Source: DATKMG01 sp035541995
GTDB taxonomy: Bacteria; Acidobacteriota; Terriglobia; Versatilivoradales; Versatilivoraceae
Assembly (NCBI GenBank): GCA_035541995.1
Contig: DATKMG010000584.1
Coordinates: forward strand, 1 to 5,792
Length of the DNA: 5,792 nt
Direction: 5' to 3'
Shown here: piece after piece, positions 1 to 5,792 of the stretch
How positions within the stretch are numbered: the stretch's first letter is position 1
Layout of the letters: each line of letters starts with the position of its first letter
Made by a program: the position numbers and the translations under genes
The notes under the pieces: generated by a model
Database searches by the model: none
What the model saw: only the letters and a program-made list of their open reading frames with translations
Told to the model about the DNA's origin: nothing

Positions 1-426
1 CTCGGTCAGATTCCTTCGTATCGATACGAGCGACACGGCAACCCCTCTCTCATAGACCTCACTTGGAGGAGGAACCAAAGGGTAAGCCAGGAGGATCAGA
101 GAAGGCGAGGCACAGAGCGCTGGATCATAACCCAGATCACCTTCACCGCAGGTGACTATAATCCGCAAGGCAGATTCCGGGTTATTACTAGCTCCCAAGG
201 TTTTCCGGACCTCTTCCTTGAGCTGTGAATCGGAAAAAGGCAAGCTGAGACAAATGCCCCGGGCAGACTCCCTGAGTCGGGCGAGGTGGGCGTCAAGCAG
301 GAATGGTTTTCCCCCATAGGTTCGTAGGGTCTCATAGACACTCGCTCCGTAGAGTAAACCATGATCGAGCACAGAAATCCTGGCTTCCTCCCTGGGCACC
401 ATTTTGCCGTTTAGGTTAATGATCAT
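1..426 (-). CDS. Class IV PLP-dependent aminotransferase (IlvE/PabC/Dat superfamily), partial, C-terminus outside window
   Basis: This is the N-terminal 142 residues of a fold-type IV pyridoxal-phosphate enzyme. The superfamily includes branched-chain aminotransferase, D-amino acid aminotransferase and 4-amino-4-deoxychorismate lyase. The reading frame is open from ATG 426 to the left edge. Typical landmarks are NGK near residues 6-8, ISVLDHGLLYG at 17-27, VYETLRTYGGKP at 30-41 and HLARLRESA at 47-55, followed by RIIVT and the RRN segment at 137-139. In relatives the PLP-binding lysine lies shortly after that last segment, so it is probably just outside the window and cannot be checked. The usual GDG before VFE reads GAS here (27-29). 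The start lies 11 bp inside the end of trmFO in another frame and has no clear Shine-Dalgarno sequence, so translation is probably coupled to trmFO. Family membership is firm. The substrate, and hence a symbol such as ilvE or pabC, cannot be decided from this half. Confidence 0.9.
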   Translation of the reverse strand, partial: MIINLNGKMVPREEARISVLDHGLLYGASVYETLRTYGGKPFLLDAHLARLRESARGICLSLPFSDSQLKEEVRKTLGASNNPESALRIIVTCGEGDLGYDPALCASPSLILLAYPLVPPPSEVYERGVAVSLVSIRRNLTE

Positions 427-1783
427 TCGGCTTAATGTCATACCCGACCATGCCAGAGTGCACGGCAACTGAGAAGGCGGCCATTCCCGCCAGAGCTTGC
501 TGAACCTGCAACCGATGCCTGTCCATCTTTGCCAGCTTTCTCTGGTTTATTGTATCGAATTCGAGTGGCGGCATAATCCCAAAGTTGATGTTTTCCGGCT
601 GGAAATTGTCTGGATCGGCATTGGCCAGATAATGGAGCAAGGAGCCAATGGCTGTGCGTCTTGGTGGGAACACAGGTCCCAGTCCCATAGCCAGTCGGCT
701 GGCGTTGATTCCTGCAACCAACCCGGTGGCAATGCACTCTACATACCCTTCCACCCCGGATATCTGGCCTGCAAAGAAAACGCGCAGATTCTTCCTGGTT
801 TGCAGGGTAGGCATCAGCAATCGTGGCGAATTAACATATGTGTTGCGGTGAATTTGCCCCAAGCGCAAGAACAATGCTTGCTCCAGCCCAGGAATCAATC
901 GGAACACGCGCTCCTGTTCGCCAAAGCGAAGGTGGTTCTGTAAACCAACCAGGTTGTAGCTGTCAGCTTTGAGAGTCTCCTGTCGAAGCTGCACTGCAGC
1001 ATAAGGCATCTTTTTTGAACGTGGATCCATTAGTCCGACTGGCTTCATAGGGCCAAACCGCAGTGTGTCCAGCCCGCGACGGGCCATCTCCTCAATGGGA
1101 AGGCATGACTCAAAATACATGGCTTTCTCGCACTCATGCAACGGGACCGACTCGGCGTGTATCAAAGCATCATAGAACGCCAGGTATTCATCCTTGGTCA
1201 TGGGGCAATTGAGGTAGTCTGCCCCGGCTTTGTCGTAGCGGGAAGCCCGAAAGACTCTCGCCATATCGATGGTTTCGGCGTCCACAACAGGGCTGATGGC
1301 GTCGTAAAAATAGAGGTGCTCTTCACCTGCAAAGGTCCTGATCGACTGCGACAACTTTTCAGAGGTCAATGGCCCAGTGGCGATGATGCAGATGTTGTTC
1401 TGAGGGATAGTCGTTACCTCTTCGCGGCAGATCTCGATTCCGGGGCATTTCTCCAGCGCCTCAGTTACCTCAGCTGCAAAGTATGCACGATCAACAGATA
1501 AGGATGCACCACTGGGCACTCGATTTTCGTATGCCAGTCGGATCAGCAGGGAATCGAGCTGGATAAGTTCCTGCTTGAGGAGCCAGGGAGCTGTGAATTC
1601 CCGCTCTGATTTGAAGGAATTGCTGCAGACTATTTCCGCCAGATGGCCGGTTTTGTGAGCCGGTGTCATCCTATCCGGACGCATCTCGAAGAGACGGACT
1701 TTCAATCCCAGTCGGGCTATTTGCCAGGCAGCTTCCGAACCCGCCAGTCCCCCGCCAATGATAATGATCGATTCCGTCGGCAT
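416..1783 (-). CDS. trmFO: TrmFO, FAD- and methylenetetrahydrofolate-dependent tRNA (uracil-54-C5)-methyltransferase
   Basis: TrmFO makes ribothymidine at position 54 in the T-loop of tRNAs in the cytoplasm. It takes the methylene group from 5,10-methylenetetrahydrofolate and reduces it through FAD, unlike the SAM-dependent TrmA. The 455-residue protein is a little longer than a typical member. It opens with a dinucleotide-binding GGGLAGSEAA at 10-19. Cys53 in VCSNSFKSE and Cys227 in FESCLPIEEMA match the two functional cysteines known in the family (C53 and C226 in Bacillus subtilis). LRFGPMKPVGL (241-251) and FFAGQISGVEGYVE (336-349) are further signatures. The last 80 or so residues (LLHYLANADPDNFQPENINFG and on) are the usual C-terminal domain. 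The ATG fits the family's N-terminus. An AAGGA (1800-1796) sits 12 nt upstream, a long spacing. The gene lies 109 bp after topA and overlaps the following aminotransferase by 11 bp. No key residue is missing. Confidence 0.97.
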   Translation of the reverse strand: MPTESIIIIGGGLAGSEAAWQIARLGLKVRLFEMRPDRMTPAHKTGHLAEIVCSNSFKSEREFTAPWLLKQELIQLDSLLIRLAYENRVPSGASLSVDRAYFAAEVTEALEKCPGIEICREEVTTIPQNNICIIATGPLTSEKLSQSIRTFAGEEHLYFYDAISPVVDAETIDMARVFRASRYDKAGADYLNCPMTKDEYLAFYDALIHAESVPLHECEKAMYFESCLPIEEMARRGLDTLRFGPMKPVGLMDPRSKKMPYAAVQLRQETLKADSYNLVGLQNHLRFGEQERVFRLIPGLEQALFLRLGQIHRNTYVNSPRLLMPTLQTRKNLRVFFAGQISGVEGYVECIATGLVAGINASRLAMGLGPVFPPRRTAIGSLLHYLANADPDNFQPENINFGIMPPLEFDTINQRKLAKMDRHRLQVQQALAGMAAFSVAVHSGMVGYDIKPNDH

Positions 1784-1892
1784 CGAGTGTTGTATTCCTT
1801 AGGCCGCAGAGCACATGGAATAGCAGCGAGTAAGTCTCGTGCAGGATATGAGGGATGGCTTCTTTGAAGAACCTGAGGGGAGCGGGGATCCC
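1784..1892 (-). other. topA-trmFO intergenic spacer
   Basis: This 109-bp gap is the longest inside the gene run. On the transcribed strand it has a short imperfect hairpin (GGTTCTT at 1873-1867 pairing with AGAAGCC at 1863-1857, loop CAA, one G-U pair). No T-run follows, so it does not look like a terminator. I found no convincing promoter hexamers. The AAGGA at 1800-1796 is the only ribosome-binding candidate for trmFO. Read-through from topA into trmFO is the simplest reading. Confidence 0.55.
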
Positions 1893-4322
1893 TTATACGG
1901 ATTGGGTCTCAGGGACCATCTCCATAACTTCTTTGTAGTCGCAAGACTCCGAATTGCAGTAATGAATTGTTCCCTGTCTCTTCGTGATTTTCTCAACCAC
2001 AAAACCTGCCCCACATTTGGGGCAGGGCGTACTGACGGGTTTGTTCCAAAGGGTGAATTGGCACTTCGGATACTGGTTACATCCATAGAAGAACTTGCCG
2101 CGACGAGATTTCCGCTCCACCAATTCGCCTTTGCAGTTGGGCTGAGGACAAGCTATGCCCAGAGTTTTCTTTCTGACGTACTTGCACTCGGGGTAATTCC
2201 CGCAGGCTGTGAACTCTCCATAACGTCCGTGCTTGATGACCAGGTTCTTGCCGCATTCCGGGCACGCCTCGTTTAAAGGAATATCGGGCACATGAGCCTT
2301 GCCGGCTGCTGAAGCGGACAGCCTCTTCGTGGTTTTGCACTCCGGATAACCAGTACAGGCTAAAAACTGGCCAAAGCGTCCTCGTTTTAGAGTCATCGGC
2401 TTCCCACAGTTCTCACAGATCTCTTCAATTTGTTCAACCTCAACCGTCCCCTCTGGAGCCGCTCCGTTATCGCGGGCAATCTCGCGGGTGTTCTTGCACT
2501 CCGGGTAAGCGGAGCAGGCGAGGAACCTTCCATGGCGACCCCATTTGATGACCATGCCACTTCCACATTTTTCGCACTTCTCGTCGGTGGGTTCCTCCAT
2601 CTTCTTGACATCGGTCATATGCTTCTGGGCTTGCTTCAAGTCGACTTCGAACTTCTTGTAGAACTCGTCTAAAGCCTCAGTCCAGGCCAACTTTCCATCT
2701 TCAATCTCATCCAGTTCCTCTTCCATCCGGGCGGTGTACTCAACCTCAAATATGTCCGCAAAATTCTCGACTAGAAGGTCATTAACGATAAAACCCAACT
2801 CCATGGGAGAGAATTTCCCGTCCTGTTTAAGGACATACTCCCGTTCCTGGATGGTTGTCAGGATGGTTGCGTAAGTGGAGGGGCGGCCAATGCCTTTTTC
2901 CTCCAAGGCCTTGACCAGCGTGGCCTCAGTATAGCGGGGGGGCGGTTGGGTGAAATGTTGTTCTTTCTTAAGTTGGTTGAGCGCCAGTATTTCACCCTTG
3001 GTCATTGGCGGAATTGGATGTTCAAGCTCCTCGTCTTCCTCATCTTTCTCGTCTTTGCCCTCAGAATAGACAGTCAGGAATCCGTCAAACTTCATCACGG
3101 AGCCGCTGGCTTTGAAGAGATATTTGTCTGCCCCAATTTCCACCAGAGTCTGGTCGAACACCGCGGACTTCATTTGAGAGGCCACGAAGCGCTGCCAGAT
3201 AAGCTTGTAAAGCTTATATTCATCCGCAGATAGGTGACGCTTGATTTCGTCCGGCTTGCGAGAGACCGAAGTCGGTCGGATTGCCTCATGGGCATCTTGG
3301 GCGCCCTTCTTGCTCTTATAAAAGATCGGCTTTTCCGGAAGATAAGACTCCCCATACGTAGATGCAACGTACTGGCGGACCCCCTCTAGAGCGTCGTTAG
3401 AGACTCTCGTGGAATCCGTCCGCATATAGGTAATTAATCCAACACTACCTTCATCTCCCAGTTCAATCCCTTCGTAAAGCCGTTGCGCCAGCGCCATCGT
3501 CTTCTTGACAGTGAAGCCGAGTTTGCGAGAGGCTTCCTGTTGGAGCTTGCTGGTAATAAAAGGAGGGACCGGATGGCGCTTCTTTTCCCGTTTTTCAATG
3601 CTCTCAACGATGAACCGCGCATCCCGCAGACTCTCTACAATTTGCTCAGCCTGTTGACCATTTACAATTTCCAAGGTTTTCCCGGCGAATTTCTGCAGGC
3701 GAGCGTCAAAGGCCGGAGGTAAATGGGCTGAGAGATTGGCGTCGATAGTCCAATACTCTTTTTGGATAAAGCTGCGGATCTCCCGCTCCCGCTCCACAAC
3801 GAGACGAAGCGCGACAGTCTGTACCCGCCCTGCCGAGGTGCCTCTCCGCACCTTGACCCATAGCAGCGGACTGATCTTATAGCCGACTAGACGATCCAGA
3901 ATCCGCCGGGCCTGCTGCGCTTCAACCAGATGACCGTCAATGGTTCCTGGTTTCTCAAAAGCCTCTCTAATTGCCTTGGGAGTGATCTCATTGAACAGGA
4001 CACGGAAGATTTTGCGCTGCCTGGAACTCAACTCTTCTGCCAGATGAGCACCAATGGCCTCGCCTTCCCGGTCTGGGTCGGTTGCAATATAAACGGAATT
4101 GACCCCCTTGGCGGCAGACCTTAATTCCCGGATCACCTTTTCTTTGCCGGGAATAATCTGATAAGTGGGTTCGAAGTTTTTCTTTATGTCAACGCCAAGA
4201 CCCTTCTTAGGAAGGTCCTTAACGTGTCCCAGTGAGGCTTTCACGGAGAATTCGCTGCCTAGGTACTTGTTAATCGTTTTAGCCTTGGCAGGTGACTCGA
4301 CAATGACTAATGACTTGGCCAT
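1893..4322 (-). CDS. topA: DNA topoisomerase I (type IA) with five C-terminal zinc-ribbon modules
   Basis: TopA relaxes negatively supercoiled DNA behind transcription and replication by cutting one strand through a 5'-phosphotyrosine link. The 809-residue protein begins with a TOPRIM domain: Glu9 in VIVESPAKAKTI and the D82-x-D84-x-E86 triad in ATDPDREGEA bind magnesium. AQQARRILDRLVGYKISPLLW (135-155) and SAGRVQTVALRLVVERERE (163-181) are core signatures. The active tyrosine is Tyr299 in GLITYMRTDSTR, with Arg301 nearby, and HEAIRPT lies at 345-351. An acidic linker (about 422-434) precedes LEEKGIGRPSTYATI (473-487). The tail has five tetracysteine ribbons: C583/586/603/609, C636/639/656/662, C687/690/707/713, C725/730/748/754 and C767/770/789/794. 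Escherichia coli TopA has three classical ribbons plus two degenerate ones that lack the cysteines. The ATG gives the standard MAKSLVIVESP start. No Shine-Dalgarno sequence is visible in the 27 bp after dprA. The gene is complete and looks functional. Confidence 0.98.
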   Translation of the reverse strand: MAKSLVIVESPAKAKTINKYLGSEFSVKASLGHVKDLPKKGLGVDIKKNFEPTYQIIPGKEKVIRELRSAAKGVNSVYIATDPDREGEAIGAHLAEELSSRQRKIFRVLFNEITPKAIREAFEKPGTIDGHLVEAQQARRILDRLVGYKISPLLWVKVRRGTSAGRVQTVALRLVVEREREIRSFIQKEYWTIDANLSAHLPPAFDARLQKFAGKTLEIVNGQQAEQIVESLRDARFIVESIEKREKKRHPVPPFITSKLQQEASRKLGFTVKKTMALAQRLYEGIELGDEGSVGLITYMRTDSTRVSNDALEGVRQYVASTYGESYLPEKPIFYKSKKGAQDAHEAIRPTSVSRKPDEIKRHLSADEYKLYKLIWQRFVASQMKSAVFDQTLVEIGADKYLFKASGSVMKFDGFLTVYSEGKDEKDEEDEELEHPIPPMTKGEILALNQLKKEQHFTQPPPRYTEATLVKALEEKGIGRPSTYATILTTIQEREYVLKQDGKFSPMELGFIVNDLLVENFADIFEVEYTARMEEELDEIEDGKLAWTEALDEFYKKFEVDLKQAQKHMTDVKKMEEPTDEKCEKCGSGMVIKWGRHGRFLACSAYPECKNTREIARDNGAAPEGTVEVEQIEEICENCGKPMTLKRGRFGQFLACTGYPECKTTKRLSASAAGKAHVPDIPLNEACPECGKNLVIKHGRYGEFTACGNYPECKYVRKKTLGIACPQPNCKGELVERKSRRGKFFYGCNQYPKCQFTLWNKPVSTPCPKCGAGFVVEKITKRQGTIHYCNSESCDYKEVMEMVPETQSV

Positions 4323-4334
4323 AAATTCAGTATA
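4323..4334 (-). promoter_or_regulatory. Candidate -10 element directly before topA (possible leaderless start)
   Basis: On the minus strand TATACT (4334-4329) is followed by six bases, GAATTT, and then the topA ATG. This spacing would put a transcription start at or next to the A of the ATG. There is no Shine-Dalgarno sequence in the dprA-topA gap, which fits leaderless translation. No good -35 is visible upstream, where the best-placed hexamer is about AAATTC inside the end of dprA. The site is therefore only a candidate, and topA may simply be read through from dprA. Confidence 0.3.
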
Positions 4335-4349
4335 CCGTATCGATATGAT

Positions 4350-5471
4350 TCAGAATTTCCTTAAGAAGTTCTTTCCCGGTAGTTGCTTGACCTTCTCCTT
4401 TATTTCCAATTCCAAAAGCACCCCCAGCAGTTCAGACGAGGACATTCGTGATTGGTCCAGCAAACGATCAATGTGAGTGGCCTCGTCAACGCAAAGTAAT
4501 TCTAACACGCACTTCTCCGACTCCGTCAAAACAGTCGAAAACAAGGGAGCCTGGGATTCCAATCCAGTATTTTTCGAGGAATTCATAACCTGTTGGCGGA
4601 TTGAAGCAGGCAGTTCTTCGACGATGTCTTCCCAGCTCTGGACCAGCTTGGCGCCTTGCTTAATCCAGAGATTGGGACCGAAACTGGTCTTGGAGGTGAT
4701 ATTGCCAGGAATCGCAAAGACCTCACGGTTTTGTTCAAGTGCCAGACGTGCCGTAATCAACGATCCGCTGAACTCGGCAGCTTCAACCAGGCAAGTCCCC
4801 AACGAGAGCCCGCTGATGATACGGTTGCGGATGGGGAAATTTTGGGGTGAAGGGCTTGTCCCCATTGGGAATTCAGAAACCACACACCCATTTTGTTCAA
4901 TCTGACGGGCCATCTTCGTATTCTCGCGGGGGTAAATGCGATCCAGACCGCTTCCCAACACGGCGATGGTTTTCCCCTTAGCTTCCAGCGCCCCCCGATG
5001 GGCAGCTGAATCGATCCCACGCGCCAAGCCGCTTGAAATTGTGATGCCGTGCCCGGCTAAGTCTCGTGCCAAACGCTCAGCCGTATTGATCCCGTATGGG
5101 GTAGCATGGCGCGACCCAACAATTGCTACCGCCGGGGCATTCAGACACCCGGGATCCCCTTTGACAAATAGAACAAGAGGAGGATCATAGATTTCATTGA
5201 GCAGTCTGGAGTAGGCCGGATCCTGGCAAGTGAGAACTCGCACTTCGTTTTGCTGGCACCTGGATAAAAGTGATTCGGCCTGCGCCCGTTGTTTCTCAGA
5301 AAGCAGAAGTTCAGCCACGACCTCCTGAATCCCAAGCTGAGAAAGGGTGTGCACAGAGGATCCGAAAATTGCGTCACTCGACTTAAAATGGTCCAACAGT
5401 CGATGAGCTCCGCGGCAGCCGAGTCCCTCGACAGAAGCCAGAATTAGAAAATCGACAATTGGGTCACCCAT
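4350..5471 (-). CDS. dprA: DprA/Smf DNA-processing protein
   Basis: DprA binds incoming single-stranded DNA during natural transformation, protects it and loads RecA. It is also common in bacteria not known to be competent. The 373-residue protein has an N-terminal helix-hairpin-helix-like region (about 10-75, with VEGLGCRGAHRLL at 14-26). A Rossmann-type DNA-binding core (about 85-285) follows, with AVAIVGSR (114-121), SGLARGIDSAAHRGAL (147-162), VLGSGLDRIYP (171-181), SEFPMG (199-204), NFPIRNRIISGLS (211-223), SGSLITARLALEQNREV (235-251) and AIPGN (253-257). A winged-helix C-terminal domain (about 313-373) ends the chain. The start at 5471 was chosen because homology begins at MGDPIVDFLILAS, GGTGA sits 4 nt upstream, and a strong promoter lies just before it. 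The frame stays open to 5690, but those 73 codons would cross the promoter and the hairpins. It is the first gene of the run, with topA following after 27 bp. Confidence 0.97.
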   Translation of the reverse strand: MGDPIVDFLILASVEGLGCRGAHRLLDHFKSSDAIFGSSVHTLSQLGIQEVVAELLLSEKQRAQAESLLSRCQQNEVRVLTCQDPAYSRLLNEIYDPPLVLFVKGDPGCLNAPAVAIVGSRHATPYGINTAERLARDLAGHGITISSGLARGIDSAAHRGALEAKGKTIAVLGSGLDRIYPRENTKMARQIEQNGCVVSEFPMGTSPSPQNFPIRNRIISGLSLGTCLVEAAEFSGSLITARLALEQNREVFAIPGNITSKTSFGPNLWIKQGAKLVQSWEDIVEELPASIRQQVMNSSKNTGLESQAPLFSTVLTESEKCVLELLCVDEATHIDRLLDQSRMSSSELLGVLLELEIKEKVKQLPGKNFLRKF

Positions 5472-5475
5472 GGCT

Positions 5476-5480
5476 TCACC
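5476..5480 (-). promoter_or_regulatory. Ribosome-binding site of dprA
   Basis: GGTGA on the minus strand lies four bases before the ATG at 5471. It matches the 3' part of the consensus AGGAGGTGA at the expected register. It supports the 5471 start over the longer in-frame start at 5690. Confidence 0.6.
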
Positions 5481-5492
5481 AAGGTGGCAAAG

Positions 5493-5519
5493 ATTATACG
5501 GTGCCAGTGGAGGTGTCAA
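5493..5519 (-). promoter_or_regulatory. Sigma-70-type promoter of the dprA-topA-trmFO run
   Basis: The minus strand has an exact TTGACA (5519-5514) and an exact TATAAT (5498-5493), separated by 15 bp. Both hexamers equal the housekeeping consensus, while the spacer is one to two bases shorter than the usual 16-18. Initiation would be expected near 5486, which gives a leader of only about 15 nt before the dprA ATG. The leader carries the GGTGA ribosome-binding site. A 17-bp spacer would instead use TAATCT, a poorer -10. No AT-rich UP element is visible upstream. Confidence 0.75.
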
Positions 5520-5580
5520 GCTCAAGTGGGATTGTGGTGGGTGCAATCGAAAGGGCGTACAGAGGCAACGTCCCAACGCT

Positions 5581-5597
5581 CTGGCCTGAAAGGCCAG
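5581..5597. repeat. Perfect inverted repeat, 7-bp stem, 3-nt loop
   Basis: CTGGCCT (5581-5587) and AGGCCAG (5591-5597) are exact complements around GAA. No T-run flanks it on either strand. Its sequence is unrelated to the AGCGGC palindromes to the right. Confidence 0.7.
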
Positions 5598-5619
5598 AAT
5601 CTGGAGATTGGACATTTGT

Positions 5620-5640
5620 GAAGCGGCAGGAGGCCGCTTC
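5620..5640. repeat. Perfect inverted repeat, copy 1 of the AGCGGCAGGAG(G)CCGCT unit
   Basis: GAAGCGGC (5620-5627) pairs exactly with GCCGCTTC (5633-5640) around AGGAG. The core (5622-5638) recurs with one base fewer at 5692-5707, so this looks like one copy of a short palindromic repeat rather than a chance hairpin. Confidence 0.75.
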
Positions 5641-5651
5641 TCCCTTATTGA

Positions 5652-5665
5652 GCCCCGCTGGGGGC
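5652..5665. repeat. Short GC-rich inverted repeat
   Basis: GCCCC (5652-5656) pairs with GGGGC (5661-5665) around GCTG. With only 5 bp it is weak alone, but it lies between the two copies of the longer palindrome and is followed by another GCGGCAG (5664-5670). Confidence 0.45.
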
Positions 5666-5677
5666 GGCAGACAGTAG

Positions 5678-5721
5678 CCCAGGGCGCCATCAGCGGCAGG
5701 AGCCGCTGCGGCCGCCCTGGG
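5678..5721. repeat. Two-tier palindrome holding copy 2 of the AGCGGCAGGAGCCGCT unit
   Basis: An outer 9-bp stem (CCCAGGGCG at 5678-5686 with CGCCCTGGG at 5713-5721) encloses an internal loop (CCAT and CGGC) and then a perfect 7-bp inner stem. In that inner stem CAGCGGC (5691-5697) pairs with GCCGCTG (5702-5708) around AGGA. All 16 stem pairs are Watson-Crick. No T-run follows on either strand. Confidence 0.75.
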
Positions 5722-5743
5722 TGGGCGTTCCCGCCGATTTACA

Positions 5744-5782
5744 CCCTCTCCCCCAGCACCTTTTTGGTGTTGGGGGAGAGGG
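5744..5782. repeat. Long hairpin with REP/MITE-like sequence at the right edge
   Basis: A 17-bp stem (5744-5760 with 5766-5782) closes on a TTTTT loop. The only imperfection is a G-T pair (5756 with 5770). Outside the stem the sequence continues AAGGGGTGAG to the window end, giving GAGAGGGAAGGGGTGAG. This wording resembles dispersed REP-like palindromes I recall from several bacterial genomes. The T-run is in the loop and not after the stem, which argues against a terminator. The element may continue beyond 5792. Confidence 0.6.
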
Positions 5783-5792
5783 AAGGGGTGAG

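Larger units (their letters stand above)
5520..5792. other. Palindrome-rich non-coding segment upstream of the dprA promoter
   Basis: I see no convincing coding sequence on either strand here. The open frames are low-complexity shadows without recognisable protein motifs. The stretch holds five inverted repeats (5581-5597, 5620-5640, 5652-5665, 5678-5721 and 5744-5782), listed separately. GCGGCAG occurs three times (5623, 5664, 5693). None of the hairpins is followed by a T-run on either strand, so a simple intrinsic terminator is not supported. The gene beyond the right edge is unknown. Confidence 0.7.

Noticed and set aside
156..362. Separate 68-codon minus-strand gene
   Set aside because: It is an out-of-frame shadow of the class IV aminotransferase frame, which has clear family motifs.
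497..943. Plus-strand open frame of 148 codons opposite trmFO
   Set aside because: It is antisense to conserved trmFO motifs, and its translation shows no known fold or signature.
1857..1873. Terminator between topA and trmFO
   Set aside because: The stem is only 7 bp with one G-U pair and is followed by ATCCCTC, with no T-run.
1839..2276. Plus-strand open frame of 145 codons opposite the 3' end of topA
   Set aside because: It lies antisense to the zinc-ribbon region, has no recognisable motif, and is explained by the codon pattern of topA.
5493..5510. Possible sigma-54 site (TGGCAC then TTGC) on the minus strand near dprA
   Set aside because: The distance between TGGCAC (5506-5501) and TTGC is 10 bases, while sigma-54 sites need about 5. 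The sigma-70 hexamers explain the region better.
5472..5690. In-frame N-terminal extension of dprA by 73 codons to an ATG at 5690
   Set aside because: The extra residues show no DprA similarity, and they would be encoded across the promoter hexamers and three hairpins. The start at 5471 has a ribosome-binding site and the family N-terminus.
5744..5782. Intrinsic terminator for a gene beyond the right edge
   Set aside because: The T-run is in the loop, and the bases after the stem are AAGGGG on one strand and TGTAAATC on the other, so the U-tract needed for termination is missing.

Overview
The window is bacterial chromosomal DNA of roughly balanced base composition. It is packed with housekeeping genes, all on the minus strand. 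In transcription order (right to left) they are dprA, topA, trmFO and the first 142 codons of a class IV PLP aminotransferase, which runs off the left edge. All four use ATG. The genes are old and widely conserved, so lineage can only be guessed. The style of TopA and TrmFO, and the use of TrmFO in place of TrmA, suggest a lineage such as Acidobacteriota or a neighbouring phylum. This is an impression from protein wording, not a search result.

Layout, right to left. Positions 5472-5792 are non-coding and hold five perfect or near-perfect inverted repeats (5581-5782). Two share an AGCGGCAGGAG(G)CCGCT unit, and the rightmost is a 17-bp stem with a G-rich tail that resembles a REP or MITE-like palindrome. 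Next comes a promoter with exact TTGACA and TATAAT hexamers (5519-5493), very close to the dprA start at 5471. dprA (5471-4350) is followed after 27 bp by topA (4322-1893), then after 109 bp by trmFO (1783-416). The aminotransferase start (426) overlaps the trmFO end by 11 bp.

The order dprA-topA-trmFO matches the smf-topA-gid run known from Bacillus subtilis, where a XerC-type recombinase (codV) comes next. Here an aminotransferase takes that place. The first two genes act on DNA: single-strand DNA handling during recombination or uptake, and relaxation of negative supercoils. The third methylates tRNA U54 with a folate donor. The fourth belongs to a superfamily that includes the folate-pathway enzyme PabC as well as branched-chain and D-amino acid aminotransferases.

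I saw no tRNA, rRNA, CRISPR array, transposase gene or novel defence-like system. The least ordinary part is the palindrome-rich segment at the right end.
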